DNA of 63,039 bases from Prochloraceae cyanobacterium. Lineage in GTDB: Bacteria; Cyanobacteriota; Cyanobacteriia; Cyanobacteriales; JASJDA01. Numbering within the stretch: the first letter of the stretch is position 1; every line of letters starts with the position of its first letter. The stretch spans positions 1 to 63,039 of the forward strand of contig JASJDA010000022.1 in the NCBI GenBank assembly GCA_030065755.1, written 5' to 3'. Below, in pieces: positions 36,686 to 45,512 of this stretch. The notes beneath the pieces were generated by a model. It searched no databases, was not told the DNA's origin, and saw only the letters and a program-made list of their open reading frames with translations. The position numbers and the translations under genes were made by a program.

Positions 36686-37897
36686 CTAATTAGAGAGTAA
36701 TTCTACAAAAGGGGCACATACCCAATTAAATCCCACCGTAAGCTGGTGTTTTAGGGTAGGCTGGCGATAAAGATATGCCAAACGACGCGCCAGATAAGCC
36801 AAAGTTCCGTCAAATTTCATTCCTAAGCCGCTTAGGGTAGCATTATCTGTTCCCAGAGCCATCATTTCTCCTAGCGCTTGATAGCGGAACGGTAACATAG
36901 GTCTTCCAGTCATAGAAGCCCAAATATTCCAAGCACAGTAATCTGATTGCTGCACGGCTACTTGAGCGGTAGCCGGAACTTGTTGACCTGTGGCATCCCG
37001 ACAGTCTGCTGCGTCTCCTAAAGCAAAGATGTCTGGAGCTTCTACTACTTGTAGAGTGTTATTGATGCTGAGCAATCCTTTTTTGTTTTGCTGAAGAGGT
37101 AATTTTTCGATTAACTCCGATACTTTAGTTCCTACCGTCCACAGCACTATATCCACTGGGATTGTATCCACTTGTCCTTTGTATCTGAGAGAGATCGTGT
37201 CAGCGGAGACAGACTCTACTTCTGTTTCTAAATCCAGCCAAATTCTTTTAGACTCTAAGGCTTTTTTAGCTGTTTCTCGGTTAAATTCTGGCGATCGAGT
37301 GAGAATTTTATCTCCTCTTTCAACTAAGCGCAAGCGACCTCTTTCTCCCAGTCGGTCTGCTAGCTTACAGGCTAATTCAACGCCACTGTAACCGCCTCCA
37401 ACGATCGACACTCGTATTTTATCTCGGTTTGACTTTTCTAATTCTCGCAGTCTCTCTCCGAGACGATAAGCATCTTCGAGACTGCGGAAACCAATAGCGT
37501 GTTCTGCTGCGCCAGGAACTATATCTAGGGGGGTTTTTCCTCCTAAAGCGATCGCCAGTTTGTCATAGGATAGATTTGGGCAATTTTCTAACTGCACTTG
37601 CTTTGATTCAATATCAATTCCCGTGACGCGAGATTGATAAAATTTAACTGACGTATCCGAGAGTAATTCTTCAAAAGGGGGAGCAATTTCCCAAGTTTGC
37701 ATTTCCTCTGTAATCAGTTCGTACAAAAGGGGTAAAAATAAAAAGCGATCGTTTTTATCTATGAGTACAATCTCTGGTTTTTGGGAATTTTCCCAGGGAA
37801 GTTCGCTCAAGCGCAAGGCGGTATAAAGACCCCCAAAACCGCCACCGACAATACAAATTCGTTTTAATGGTTCGTTCATAGCAACTAAGGCTAGCAT
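36686..37897 (-). CDS. Type II NAD(P)H dehydrogenase, NdbB-like
   Basis: A 403-residue monotopic flavoprotein that passes electrons from NAD(P)H to quinone. Two Rossmann sites: ICIVGGGFGGLYTALRL (FAD) and VSIVGGGYSGVELACKL (NAD(P)H). FALGDAADCRDATG follows, the FAD-contacting block. The length and the LIDKNDRFLFLPLLYELI stretch resemble NdbB, which in Synechocystis was reported to act as demethylphylloquinone reductase; that role is inference here. M7 (ATG 37879, MNEPLKRICIVGGG) is an equally good start. Confidence 0.85.
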   Translation of the reverse strand: MLALVAMNEPLKRICIVGGGFGGLYTALRLSELPWENSQKPEIVLIDKNDRFLFLPLLYELITEEMQTWEIAPPFEELLSDTSVKFYQSRVTGIDIESKQVQLENCPNLSYDKLAIALGGKTPLDIVPGAAEHAIGFRSLEDAYRLGERLRELEKSNRDKIRVSIVGGGYSGVELACKLADRLGERGRLRLVERGDKILTRSPEFNRETAKKALESKRIWLDLETEVESVSADTISLRYKGQVDTIPVDIVLWTVGTKVSELIEKLPLQQNKKGLLSINNTLQVVEAPDIFALGDAADCRDATGQQVPATAQVAVQQSDYCAWNIWASMTGRPMLPFRYQALGEMMALGTDNATLSGLGMKFDGTLAYLARRLAYLYRQPTLKHQLTVGFNWVCAPFVELLSN

Positions 37898-38018
37898 TTT
37901 AGCAGGGAGACTGTTTTTAGCATAGCAAGACTCTTGGAGCGAAAGAGTCTTTATTGCTAAATGAAGTCAATTAAGCGTGGCTCCCCAAGGCTGTTCCCTT
38001 CTCTATTGGTAGAATGTC

Positions 38019-38072
38019 TAAGAACGTGGTTTAAATCCATGAGGGAGACCTGATAACTGGTAACTGTTTTAA
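38019..38072 (+). repeat. Interspersed repeat, copy 2 of 3
   Basis: Reads GGTAGAATGTCT, then TTTAAATCCATGAGGGAGAC, then CTGATAACTGGTAACTGTTTTAA. It matches the copies at 29872 (inverted) and 49906 (direct). Confidence 0.7.
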
Positions 38073-38194
38073 GTAAGTATATTGTATTTTAGAATACAAA
38101 TTATTCTATTTTTTATAAAGTACCTCTCTAAAACCAATAACCTATCTCAACAATCGATAAATTAAAGACAAGGGATACTTTATAAAAAATAAAT

Positions 38195-38212
38195 CCATCG
38201 GTTATCGGATGG
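38195..38212 (-). terminator. Terminator downstream of crtR
   Basis: On the minus strand CCATC...GATGG closes an 8-base loop and is followed by ATTTATTTTTTAT, a good T-run. It lies about 20 bases past the crtR stop. Confidence 0.6.
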
Positions 38213-38233
38213 CTTTTAATTACCGATCTTTCC

Positions 38234-39112
38234 TTATTTTTTGTGATGGAAACGAATCCCTAAAAACACGTCATATAGGAAATTCCAGAAATTTTTTCCT
38301 TTAAATATACCTAGAGATTGATCGCAACCTTTAGCATCTAGAATCGGTTTAGTAACGTAGTAAGTTTGCTGATATTTATACCAAGGAATAGATGGCCACA
38401 AATGGTGAATTAAATGATAATTTTGTCCGAAAATCAGTAAATTGAGAATCGGACTGGGGTAAACTCTCGCATTTTTCCAGCGATTGCGTTCTTGGAAAGG
38501 ACGGTGTGGTAAATAATCGAAAAATAAACCCAAGGTCATTCCCACCACTAATGCTGGTACAAACCAAAAATTCATTACATAGGCAATAAATCCATATTGA
38601 CAAGCAAGTAAAACTATGGTTACCACGAACAATCGGCTCAGAAACCATTCTAGCAACTCGTATTTTTTCCACAAACGTCGCTTAAAGAAAAAAATCTCGT
38701 GATAGAAAAAGCGAGCTGCAATTAGCCACAAAGGGCCTCCAGTAGACACAAAATGATCGGGATCGTTTTCTGGATCGTTAACGTTAGCGTGATGCTGAAG
38801 GTGTACTCTCGTAAACACAGGGAAGGCAAAACCCAATATGAGGGCGCTACCGTGGCCCAAAATAGAATTAATTATGGGGTTGCGATGACCGCTATTATGG
38901 GAGGCATCGTGAATTACTGTCCCCGATAAGTGGAGGGCAAGAACATTGAGACAAAAACAGCACCAATCTCGCCAACCCCAAAGAAAATAGCCGCAAGTTG
39001 AAATTGATATTAGGCTCACAGCAGTTAAAAACATTATGACGTTGGGGTTGAAGCCTTCGGGAGGCTTGAGATACTCTTTAGGAACTGTCAGCGTCGTCTG
39101 AGCCGACTGCAT
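38234..39112 (-). CDS. crtR: Beta-carotene hydroxylase CrtR
   Basis: A 292-residue membrane di-iron hydroxylase of the fatty-acid-desaturase superfamily, which converts beta-carotene to zeaxanthin (and deoxymyxol to myxol). Histidine boxes: HDASHNSGH, HLQHHANVNDPENDPDH and YHLIHHLWPSIPWYKY. The N-terminus PKEYLKPPEGFNPNVIMFL is typical of cyanobacterial CrtR. Four membrane helices are visible. GGAGAAA lies upstream of the ATG, and a terminator lies just downstream. Confidence 0.93.
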   Translation of the reverse strand: MQSAQTTLTVPKEYLKPPEGFNPNVIMFLTAVSLISISTCGYFLWGWRDWCCFCLNVLALHLSGTVIHDASHNSGHRNPIINSILGHGSALILGFAFPVFTRVHLQHHANVNDPENDPDHFVSTGGPLWLIAARFFYHEIFFFKRRLWKKYELLEWFLSRLFVVTIVLLACQYGFIAYVMNFWFVPALVVGMTLGLFFDYLPHRPFQERNRWKNARVYPSPILNLLIFGQNYHLIHHLWPSIPWYKYQQTYYVTKPILDAKGCDQSLGIFKGKNFWNFLYDVFLGIRFHHKK

Positions 39113-39222
39113 TTTTTTAGTTTCTCCTTTTTATACTTTCCTCGCGTAGTTTACAGTACAAATACCGATTGATAAAGATTTGTAACAGTATCTCATCTGG
39201 TTATAACTTAAAATTGGGATCT

Positions 39223-40359
39223 CTAACAGCTAAAATCTAGAGCTACTGCCTCTGAAAGCTTTGAAAATCGGTTTTTTTCCATTTTTTTCAGCAAACCTTC
39301 TAAAATGCGGTTCACCATCCAAGGGCCTTCGTAAACCCAACCAGTATAAACTTGGAGCAAACTAGCCCCAGCAGTTATTTTTTCCCAAGCATCCTCAGCC
39401 GTGAAAATACCACCAACGCCAATAATTGGCAGTTTTCCCCGAGTTTCTTGCCAAATATAACGAATTATTTCAGTAGAACGTTCTTTGAGAGGGGCGCCGC
39501 TAATTCCTCCAGCTTCATCTTTTACGTGTTTTCCCGTAGATTCAATTACTTGAGTTTTTAAACCATCCCGTTTAGTTGTGGTGTTGGTAGCGATTATGCC
39601 AGCGAGGTTGTGGGTTGTAGCTAAATCAAGTACAGCAGCGATCGCCTCCCATTCTAAATCTGGGGAAATCTTGATTAAAATTGGCTTAGAACCCTGATTT
39701 TCTTGTTGTAGGGCGGCTAAAATCGGATCTAATTGTTCCTCAGCTTGGAGCGATCGTAAACCTGGGGTATTGGGAGAGCTAACATTAACTACAAAATAAT
39801 CTGCCCAATCTTTTAATAGTTTAAAACTGCCTGCATAGTCTTCTGCAGCCTCATTGAGAGGAGTATTTTTAGACTTACACAAATTAATACCAATAGGAAT
39901 ATTACGGGGTTTTCTTTGCCAAGTTGACTGCAAAGTTTTCGCCATTACTGCTGCACCGAGATTATTTGCTCCCATGCGGTTTAAAGCAGCACGATCTAAA
40001 GCTAAGCGAAACAACCGAGGACGAGGATTACCTATTTGTGCGTTAAGAGTAACAGCACCCAATTCCGCAAAACCAAAACCAAAACTAGACCAAATTCCTG
40101 CTGCTATTCCATCTTTATCAAATCCCGCTGCTAAACCCACGGGATTGGCAAAATTTAGCCCCCACAAATTTTGTTTTAAGCGCTCGTCCTGCAAGCAAAA
40201 AGATGTTTGTAATTGTTTTTCTATTGTTCTTCCCCAAGAAGTATTTCTAGATTTTTCTAGCCAGCTTAAAGTTTTGAGTAATTGTTTATTGGCTGCTTCT
40301 GGATCTCCTTTTAAAGTAGAAAATAGAATTGGATATATGGGTCGGGCAAATTTAAACAT
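39223..40359 (-). CDS. pyrD: Dihydroorotate dehydrogenase (quinone), class 2
   Basis: Membrane-associated flavoenzyme of pyrimidine synthesis. Motifs: [18 protein letters not shown], the catalytic Ser region in [45 protein letters not shown] and [12 protein letters not shown]. The N-terminal helix ([20 protein letters not shown]) is the membrane domain of class 2. I start at ATG 40359 ([10 protein letters not shown]); ATG 40401 would add 14 residues. Confidence 0.94.
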   Translation of the reverse strand: MFKFARPIYPILFSTLKGDPEAANKQLLKTLSWLEKSRNTSWGRTIEKQLQTSFCLQDERLKQNLWGLNFANPVGLAAGFDKDGIAAGIWSSFGFGFAELGAVTLNAQIGNPRPRLFRLALDRAALNRMGANNLGAAVMAKTLQSTWQRKPRNIPIGINLCKSKNTPLNEAAEDYAGSFKLLKDWADYFVVNVSSPNTPGLRSLQAEEQLDPILAALQQENQGSKPILIKISPDLEWEAIAAVLDLATTHNLAGIIATNTTTKRDGLKTQVIESTGKHVKDEAGGISGAPLKERSTEIIRYIWQETRGKLPIIGVGGIFTAEDAWEKITAGASLLQVYTGWVYEGPWMVNRILEGLLKKMEKNRFSKLSEAVALDFSC

Positions 40360-40441
40360 AAACTGTAGTAGTCGATCGGTTTTTGAGAGTTTAAAATTCA
40401 AATTAATTGTTTTCTTTAGTTACTTTTTTAACTAAAGAAAC

Positions 40442-40675
40442 CTAGCTCTGACTAAATATTCTTTGAAAAGATGTTCTAGGATTAGCAAAAAATTCGTAAC
40501 TTCTTTTTAGTTCTCTGGCGTTTTCAAATACTTTTGATAGGGGTTGACCGTATTTATTTCTTAAGCGTTCCCTAATTAGTTCAGCTCGCTCGTCTAATCT
40601 TTTATCGCCCAAATCCGACTTACATAGAGACTTCTCCTGAGCATTCCTGATAATGATGTTTATTGCTCGATTATT
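40442..40675 (-). pseudogene. IS4-type transposase N-terminal relic
   Basis: The minus-strand frame translates as NAQEKSLCKSDLGDKRLDER, then AELIRERLRNKYGQPLSKVF and ENARELKRSYEFFANPRTSF before a stop. SDLGDKRL...A...LKRSYEFFANPR is the N-terminal DNA-binding motif of IS4-family transposases (usual form LGDKRLNKR...AETKAAYRFFDN). There is no ATG at its head and the catalytic domain is missing. A relic at the edge of the mobile-element zone. Confidence 0.7.
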
Positions 40676-40760
40676 TTAACAAATTCTTGTTAGTATAACG
40701 AAATTTTTCCCTGTCTTGGCAGTCAGCGCTAAGAGCCAAAGCAATTAGATAGTAATTAAC

Positions 40761-40787
40761 GGGGGAGAGGACGCAGTTCTCTCCCCC
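40761..40787. terminator. Strong GC hairpin
   Basis: GGGGGAGAG at 40761-40769 and CTCTCCCCC at 40779-40787 pair perfectly around a 9-base loop. No T-run follows. It lies in the gene-free stretch before ppk2. Confidence 0.5.
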
Positions 40788-41248
40788 ACCCAACGATCAA
40801 ACTAAACTGTACAGTATGAAAAATAACCTTTGAGAAATTAGTGGTTAAGTGCTCGTTTGCTTGAATAAAAGATCTCGGCAAAAGTCAGGAGTATACTTAT
40901 CATTAATAAGGCTCTCGGTTTGTCAAATGGATTTGTGCGCTCAAAATCTTCAAAAAGCCATTGCTGCATCCAAGAAAGTAAAAAAAGAAAGGTTTAACCT
41001 GGCCGCATCTACTATTCACCTGCCCTATCGGTCATTGAACCTTCGTTTAAATGGCGTTGGACTTTCGGCACAACCCATTGACACAGTTGCGCTAGCAGTT
41101 GACAATAGAAGGGGCGTAGTCATAGCAGATGCTTTGAGTTGGGGAACTTGAGCATCCCAGAATAGGACCCTCCCCAGCTACCCCTGTCTAATTGAGACTC
41201 CAGACATCTCAGGCATTTCACGACTTTTCTGCACCACTAAGGATGAAC
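40788..41248. other. Region upstream of ppk2
   Basis: An open frame at 40849-41151 (from ATG 40927: MDLCAQNLQKAIAASKKVKK...) would encode 75-100 residues. It matches nothing I know and its composition is not clearly coding. I leave it unannotated. No other structure seen apart from the AAGGA ribosome-binding site of ppk2. Confidence 0.35.
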
Positions 41249-42271
41249 ATGACTAACCTGAATAATAATGCTTCAATTAGTGCTAGAAACACTTTTCCTC
41301 TGGACAACACAGTACAAGAATCTACAGAATCTGACTATAGATCGGGAACCAGTGAACCCAAATCGGGTGAAGGCAACGCACTTACTCAGGAAGAAAAGCT
41401 CGTTGGCAAAACACTCAAGAAAAACGTGCAGCTAACGGCAGAAGAACTCGCAGCAGTCAATACTAAAAAAGGTCTCCTGCAGTTATTGTTGACTAAAAAT
41501 GTCAATGTAAAAAAAGCGCTAGTCAAGCTGCGCTATGAGCAGGAACTAGAGAAGCTGCAGATTGAGCTCGTCAAGCTGCAGCGCTCTATTCAAATTGAGG
41601 GCCGACGAGTCGGTATTATCTTTGAAGGTCGCGATGCCGCCGGAAAGGGCGGCAGTATCCGTCGTTTTATTGAACATCTCAATCCTCGAAGCGCGCGTGT
41701 AGTGGCATTACCAAAGCCTACCGATCTACAGAAAGGGCAATGGTATTTCCAGCGATATGTTGAACAGCTTCCTAATCCAGGTGAGATTGTGTTCTTTGAC
41801 CGTAGTTGGTACAATCGCGCTGTCGTAGAGCCCGTGATGGGATTTTGTAACGAAAAACAGTACCGCATCTTTATGCAGCAGGTTCCAGAATTCGAGCACA
41901 TGCTCTATGAGGATAATCTGGAACTGGTGAAATTTTGGTTTTCGATTTCCAAGGATGTCCAGGCCGAGCGATTTGAGTCTCGTCGCGACGATCCGCTGAA
42001 GCAGTGGAAAATCAGCCCTGTCGATGACAAGGCTCAAGAGAACTGGGATTTGTACACCAAATACAAAAACGAGATGTTTAGCAAAACACATACGTCCTAC
42101 AGTCCTTGGATCATCGTGAAGGCTAACGATAAGAAAAAAGCCAGACTGGAAAGCATGCGTTATGTCCTATCGGCTCTAGAGTTTGAGGGTAAAGAGAGTG
42201 CAGGTATAAGCCTGACGCCAGACCCAAATATTGTTGGGCGCTACTATCGTTCCAGGAAGACCGTAGACTAA
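41249..42271 (+). CDS. ppk2: Polyphosphate kinase 2
   Basis: PPK2 transfers phosphate between polyphosphate and nucleotides. This is a single-domain protein of about 340 residues. It has Walker A FEGRDAAGKGGSIRRF, the following HLNPRSARVVALPKP, and lid/Walker B FFDRSWYNRAVVEPVMGFC. The C-terminal SRRDDPLKQWKISPVD motif is also typical. Start ATG 41249 has AAGGA six bases upstream; in-frame TTG 41192 and ATG 41243 are less likely. GC content and codon use look richer than neighbours (GCCGGAAAGGGCGGC-type runs), and mobile relics flank it on both sides, suggesting transfer. Confidence 0.9.
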   Translation: MTNLNNNASISARNTFPLDNTVQESTESDYRSGTSEPKSGEGNALTQEEKLVGKTLKKNVQLTAEELAAVNTKKGLLQLLLTKNVNVKKALVKLRYEQELEKLQIELVKLQRSIQIEGRRVGIIFEGRDAAGKGGSIRRFIEHLNPRSARVVALPKPTDLQKGQWYFQRYVEQLPNPGEIVFFDRSWYNRAVVEPVMGFCNEKQYRIFMQQVPEFEHMLYEDNLELVKFWFSISKDVQAERFESRRDDPLKQWKISPVDDKAQENWDLYTKYKNEMFSKTHTSYSPWIIVKANDKKKARLESMRYVLSALEFEGKESAGISLTPDPNIVGRYYRSRKTVD

Positions 42272-42551
42272 AACTCATATGAATTCCGTTTAATTAATCA
42301 TATATAAACGATCGTGTTTGAATCAATCATAATTTCTTGAAACTTTAATTTATATTTTGTCTATTCTCTAGTTACTCCGCTCTTAATTTCGTCCTCGAGG
42401 GCCTGCATTCGTGACTCACGACGCGAACCTTCTCAAGCCTCCGCTTGTCAACTGCGATCGTCGCTGCTCTTATCCGAATCAGAGTGCGATCGATTCTCAA
42501 AAAATACCAGTCTCGTTGCGTCTTGGCTGATTAATGTTGGTCGATAACTAT

Positions 42552-43060
42552 GTGCGATTCGTTGGCTAGAAATCGGCTGAACCCTCTACAGGGCAAAAGC
42601 TTGAAGGATTAGCCGCTAGGAATTAATGGAGAGTGCCTTAATCTCTCCGAACCTAGAAAGATGTCACCAAAAAAACGGCAAAGTAGGGAAATAAGGCTGA
42701 AACGCTGCGGTCAAAACACGACCACGAAGTAAGAAAACTATAAGTTGTTAATAGTAAAAGTCAATCATGATTACGGAATGATTGATTGCACCCAAACAAA
42801 CTTCTGGTGATATAAAGGAACTCTAAAGTTAGAAACCAAGGCTAGTTAGGAACGAATAAATCTCTGGGATTACTCTCAATGGGTCTCTCAATTGAGTAAT
42901 CAACCAAGACGCAAAATCTACGAAAAGTAGGTAACTCAAAGGGGAGATTGTGTAAAAAGCAAAAGCCTAACCAGACTATTCTGGTAACCCCAAAAGGGTT
43001 GGGGTAATTCCCAAGGATAAGCTGACGTACACACGGGAACATGAATCTCACCTTCCGCAC
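42552..43060 (+). mobile_element. Group II intron 5' fragment (no ORF)
   Basis: The segment opens with GTGCGATTCG, fitting the group II intron 5' consensus GUGYG. About 500 non-coding, purine-rich bases follow with the feel of domain I (stems such as GGAGAG...CTCTCC near 42624-42640, AAGTTAGAAACC, GGAACGAATAAATC, CACACGGGAACATGA). No reverse transcriptase ORF and no domain V (GAGCC...GAAA...GGUUC) is visible, so it is probably a truncated, inactive intron. This is pattern recognition, not a structure search. Confidence 0.5.
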
Positions 43061-43425
43061 GTCAATTTGTCATATGCTTTGTAGTATATTGTTCGGCTAT
43101 TTTGGCGCTCGCGAGCAGAGAGGTTTTGGGTATTTTGCGATCGCAAAACACTAAATTATTGGGTTTTTGCGATCGCGAACTAGGTAAAAGGAGCTCGCAA
43201 AATAGCCTCGTTTGGGTAATCTTTACATGCTACATTTTGACGTGCGGAAAGTAGAATTGAGAATTATTGTTGTTTTAGGCCAAAATGCTTTTCTCAAGAG
43301 ATTTTTGAGTTGGTTTCGTCACGCGCCGCTACGCGGATCCGGCGGGCCGGATCGCCCTTCCTGGAATAAAAATGTAATCAGAGCATATTACTTTTTGACG
43401 TGCGGAAAGAGAATTCTAACTTCAT
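43044..43425. repeat. CTTTCCGCACGTCAA repeat family, three copies
   Basis: A ~35-bp unit containing C(T)TTCCGCACGTCAA followed by an ATGC/ATATGC block occurs at about 43044-43080 (plus) and at 43225-43259 and 43381-43425 (both minus). The first two bound a ~210-bp imperfect palindrome whose inner arms are GGCTATTTTG (43095) and CAAAATAGCC (43198), with GCGATCGC hairpins inside. The third lies about 100 bases past the truncated tnpB stop. Likely transposable-element ends. Confidence 0.65.
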
Positions 43426-43457
43426 CCCAGTAAATAACTAAACCGTTTAGTATGTTT

Positions 43458-43504
43458 AGTTGCGGGTATGACGATGCGCAGAGCGTATCGTCATACCCGC
43501 AACT
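43458..43504. repeat. Perfect 18-bp inverted repeat hairpin
   Basis: AGTTGCGGGTATGACGAT at 43458-43475 is exactly complementary to 43487-43504 across an 11-base loop. It starts 20 bases past the premature stop of tnpB, so it may be the insertion that broke that gene or an element end. Confidence 0.75.
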
Positions 43505-43524
43505 ACCTTTAATTCCAGCCTTTT

Positions 43525-44352
43525 CTACTTCGTCGAACTCACGTTGAACTGATAGTCCTTTCTCGTCCAAGCAATGTGGTTGTGCATCTTCTCTACTTTG
43601 AGCCTAGCTTTTTCGTAGTTCTTGTGTCGTTTCTTCTTCTTAGATAATCTACGTTGTAGCACTTTCAGCCGACTTTGTAGCCTAGAGAAAAATTTACGAC
43701 CTTTTTCGATAAAACCGTCAGAAGTAGAAAGATATTTTTCTAAACCTAGATCTACCCCGATAGCATGACCGTATGGTATCGGTTGAGGAACATCGACATT
43801 TAACTGAATGCTGATTGTTGCAAACCATCCCTTGGCTTTTTTGATAACCCTTATCTGTTTAATTTTGAAACCATCAGGAATGGGGCGATGTAATTTAATA
43901 TCTATCAACCCCAACTTGGGAAGTTTGATTTGATTTCCAATTAAAGGTGATTCTCTAAATTGAGGAAATAGTATTGATTTTAGTTGACCATATTTTTTGA
44001 ATCTAGGAAAACCAAAACCGCGTGTTTTGAAAAAATCCCAAGCATCGTGTAACCTTCTAATGTTGGTTTGCAGTACTTGAGATGGAACTTTAGTTAATTC
44101 AGGGTATACTTTTTTAGCTTTTGGCAAGTTGTTTTGCTGCTGATGATATCCAGGAAAAGGATAATCAGCAGGCATAATATACTCTGATTCCAAACTACAC
44201 CTATCTATTTGACACTTTACTGACGCCAACCAGTCTTTCAATTCCCTAAGCGCATAGTTATAACTAGACCGACAAATTTCTAGCCATTCTATTAGTTTTT
44301 CTGTTTGTTCTCCGCTGGGAAAAATGCGATAGGTGTAGTTGAGGTTGAGCAT
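43525..44352 (-). pseudogene. Truncated TnpB (IS200/IS605 OrfB)
   Basis: TnpB is an RNA-guided nuclease, ancestral to Cas12. The 275-residue ORF has the N-terminal helix domain (MLNLNYTYRIFPSGEQTEKL, YNYALRELKDW), VPSQVLQTNIRRLHDAWDFF, and RuvC-I IGVDLGLEKYLSTSDG with the first catalytic Asp, followed by LQRRLSKKKKRHKNYEKAR. It ends at HIAWTRKDYQFNVSSTK, where family members continue to the RuvC-II Glu, zinc finger and RuvC-III Asp. About 100 C-terminal residues are missing, so nuclease activity is lost. No TnpA is present. Confidence 0.88.
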
Positions 44353-44403
44353 AATAACTATATTGTACCATACTTTTACTTTCTGGTAACATCAATATTT
44401 ATA

Positions 44404-44468
44404 TTGGGGGAGTTGTGTATCCCGACTCCAAATAAAATATTATGGATTGGGACTTACAACTCCCCCAA
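44404..44468. repeat. Perfect 13-bp inverted repeat
   Basis: TTGGGGGAGTTGT at 44404-44416 and ACAACTCCCCCAA at 44456-44468. It lies about 50 bases upstream of the tnpB start and may mark the element's outer end. Confidence 0.65.
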
Positions 44469-44526
44469 ACCCCCTCAAAAGTTAAAAATAGAAACGTAGA
44501 GTAGATTGCTTTAATTATTTAATTAT

Positions 44527-44587
44527 AAGGAGTTACAAAAAATTGACTCAATTTTAGAGTCAAATAGCACAATTTTTGTAACTCCTT
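44527..44587 (-). terminator. Long double-stem hairpin downstream of the secreted-protein gene
   Basis: AAGGAGTTACAAAAA(A)TTG at 44527 pairs with CAATTTTTGTAACTCCTT ending at 44587. Inside, TTGACTC / GAGTCAA forms a second perfect stem. It lies about 35 bases after the stop of the minus-strand gene at 44621. The T-rich right arm suggests termination, but it could be a small repeat element. Confidence 0.6.
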
Positions 44588-44620
44588 GGAGTTGCTTTCA
44601 CTGTTTGCTAGGGATTATTA

Positions 44621-45040
44621 TTACCGACAGTTGCTTATACCTTCACCCATGGTATTCCAAACTAGTTGCTCACTGACAAAGCGATGACGCCATGTTATTG
44701 CTAGTATCAGTTTTTTTTGCGACTGGTTGTAGTAATAATTCGCTGATGCTCCGTGAACATTTCTGAACCATAAGTACCGATGTTTGTATGCTTTCACAGT
44801 GCCACGATTATATCCCGTTGAACGGACATAGCCTTGACCATTGCGATAAGATTTCAGGCAATTAAGTTTACTTCGAGAAATATTGTAGAAAGTTCTACTA
44901 GATCCGGCTGCTGCAGGAAGAGTCTCTACAAAAGTTACTAAACTCATAACTGCAATAAGTACATAAACAAAATAATTCCGAGGATTACTCTTGGAGTTTA
45001 AGCTTTTTTTTGCATTAAGTCCTGGAAAAGTTAGTTTCAT
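44621..45040 (-). CDS. Secreted hypothetical protein
   Basis: A 139-residue protein. Residues 1-45 contain a signal segment (YFVYVLIAVMSLVTFVETLP, likely cleavage after AAAGS). The mature part is basic and rich in Tyr/Arg/Asn (GYVRSTGYNRGTVKAYKHRY), with two Cys (LNCLKSY and ISNCR) that may form a disulfide. No family recognised. Located beside the mobile zone; a strong hairpin follows. Confidence 0.6.
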   Translation of the reverse strand: MKLTFPGLNAKKSLNSKSNPRNYFVYVLIAVMSLVTFVETLPAAAGSSRTFYNISRSKLNCLKSYRNGQGYVRSTGYNRGTVKAYKHRYLWFRNVHGASANYYYNQSQKKLILAITWRHRFVSEQLVWNTMGEGISNCR

Positions 45041-45512
45041 GGTTTATTTTTGTAAATTGCCAGATTTAAGACAACTTATTTTAGATCTCTATTTGAAATT
45101 TGTAAGTAAGAAAAAGTATGAAAAAGTATGGAGATGTATGATTCAACGAGATTTTATGCCCCTATAAAATTCATCTTTTTTTTATTTATTGACTAACACA
45201 AAATAAATAAGATTTCTTAGAGCCAAATTTCCCTAAAGACTTACCTAACAACTTCCCGATCGAGATTGCATTTCTATATTTATTTAATATTTTCTGGTTG
45301 TTTCAATAAAAACTTTTCGATCGTAAAAATTCAATATTTAACAATTTAGCCTATCGAAAAAAACTACAAAATTTATCTTTAAAAAAATAAAATATATTTT
45401 AATTATTTACTAATTAACATCCTCCCGTGGAGGCACCAAGCAGAGGTAGAACTTCTGACTTCTGACTTCTGACTTCTGACTTCGTGAACTTTTCCGTTGC
45501 CTCCCTGCTTCC
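45041..45512. other. AT-rich intergenic region with an STRR
   Basis: 470 bases without a gene. ACTTCTG repeated four to five times at 45451-45483 is a short tandem repeat; CCTCC...GGAGG at 45421 is a small hairpin. The rest is AT-rich, presumably the promoter region of the secreted protein. The last C/T-rich stretch runs into the 3' end of the permease gene. Confidence 0.6.

Larger units (their letters stand above)
37898..38233. other. Intergenic region with hairpins and a repeat
   Basis: 336 bases without a gene. AGACTCTT...AAGAGTCT near 37928 forms a hairpin followed by TTATT. A copy of the interspersed repeat lies at 38019-38072. A 15-bp perfect inverted repeat (ATTTTTTATAAAGTA near 38110 and its complement near 38175) encloses 50 bases. 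The crtR terminator follows. Confidence 0.6.

Noticed and set aside
40849-41151. 100-codon open frame upstream of ppk2
   Set aside because: No family resemblance, no good ribosome-binding site, and it ends in the ppk2 leader. Left as an uncertain region.
42842-43060. 72-codon minus-strand frame in the intron-like region
   Set aside because: Lies in structured, purine-rich sequence that looks like intron RNA; no ribosome-binding site or family.
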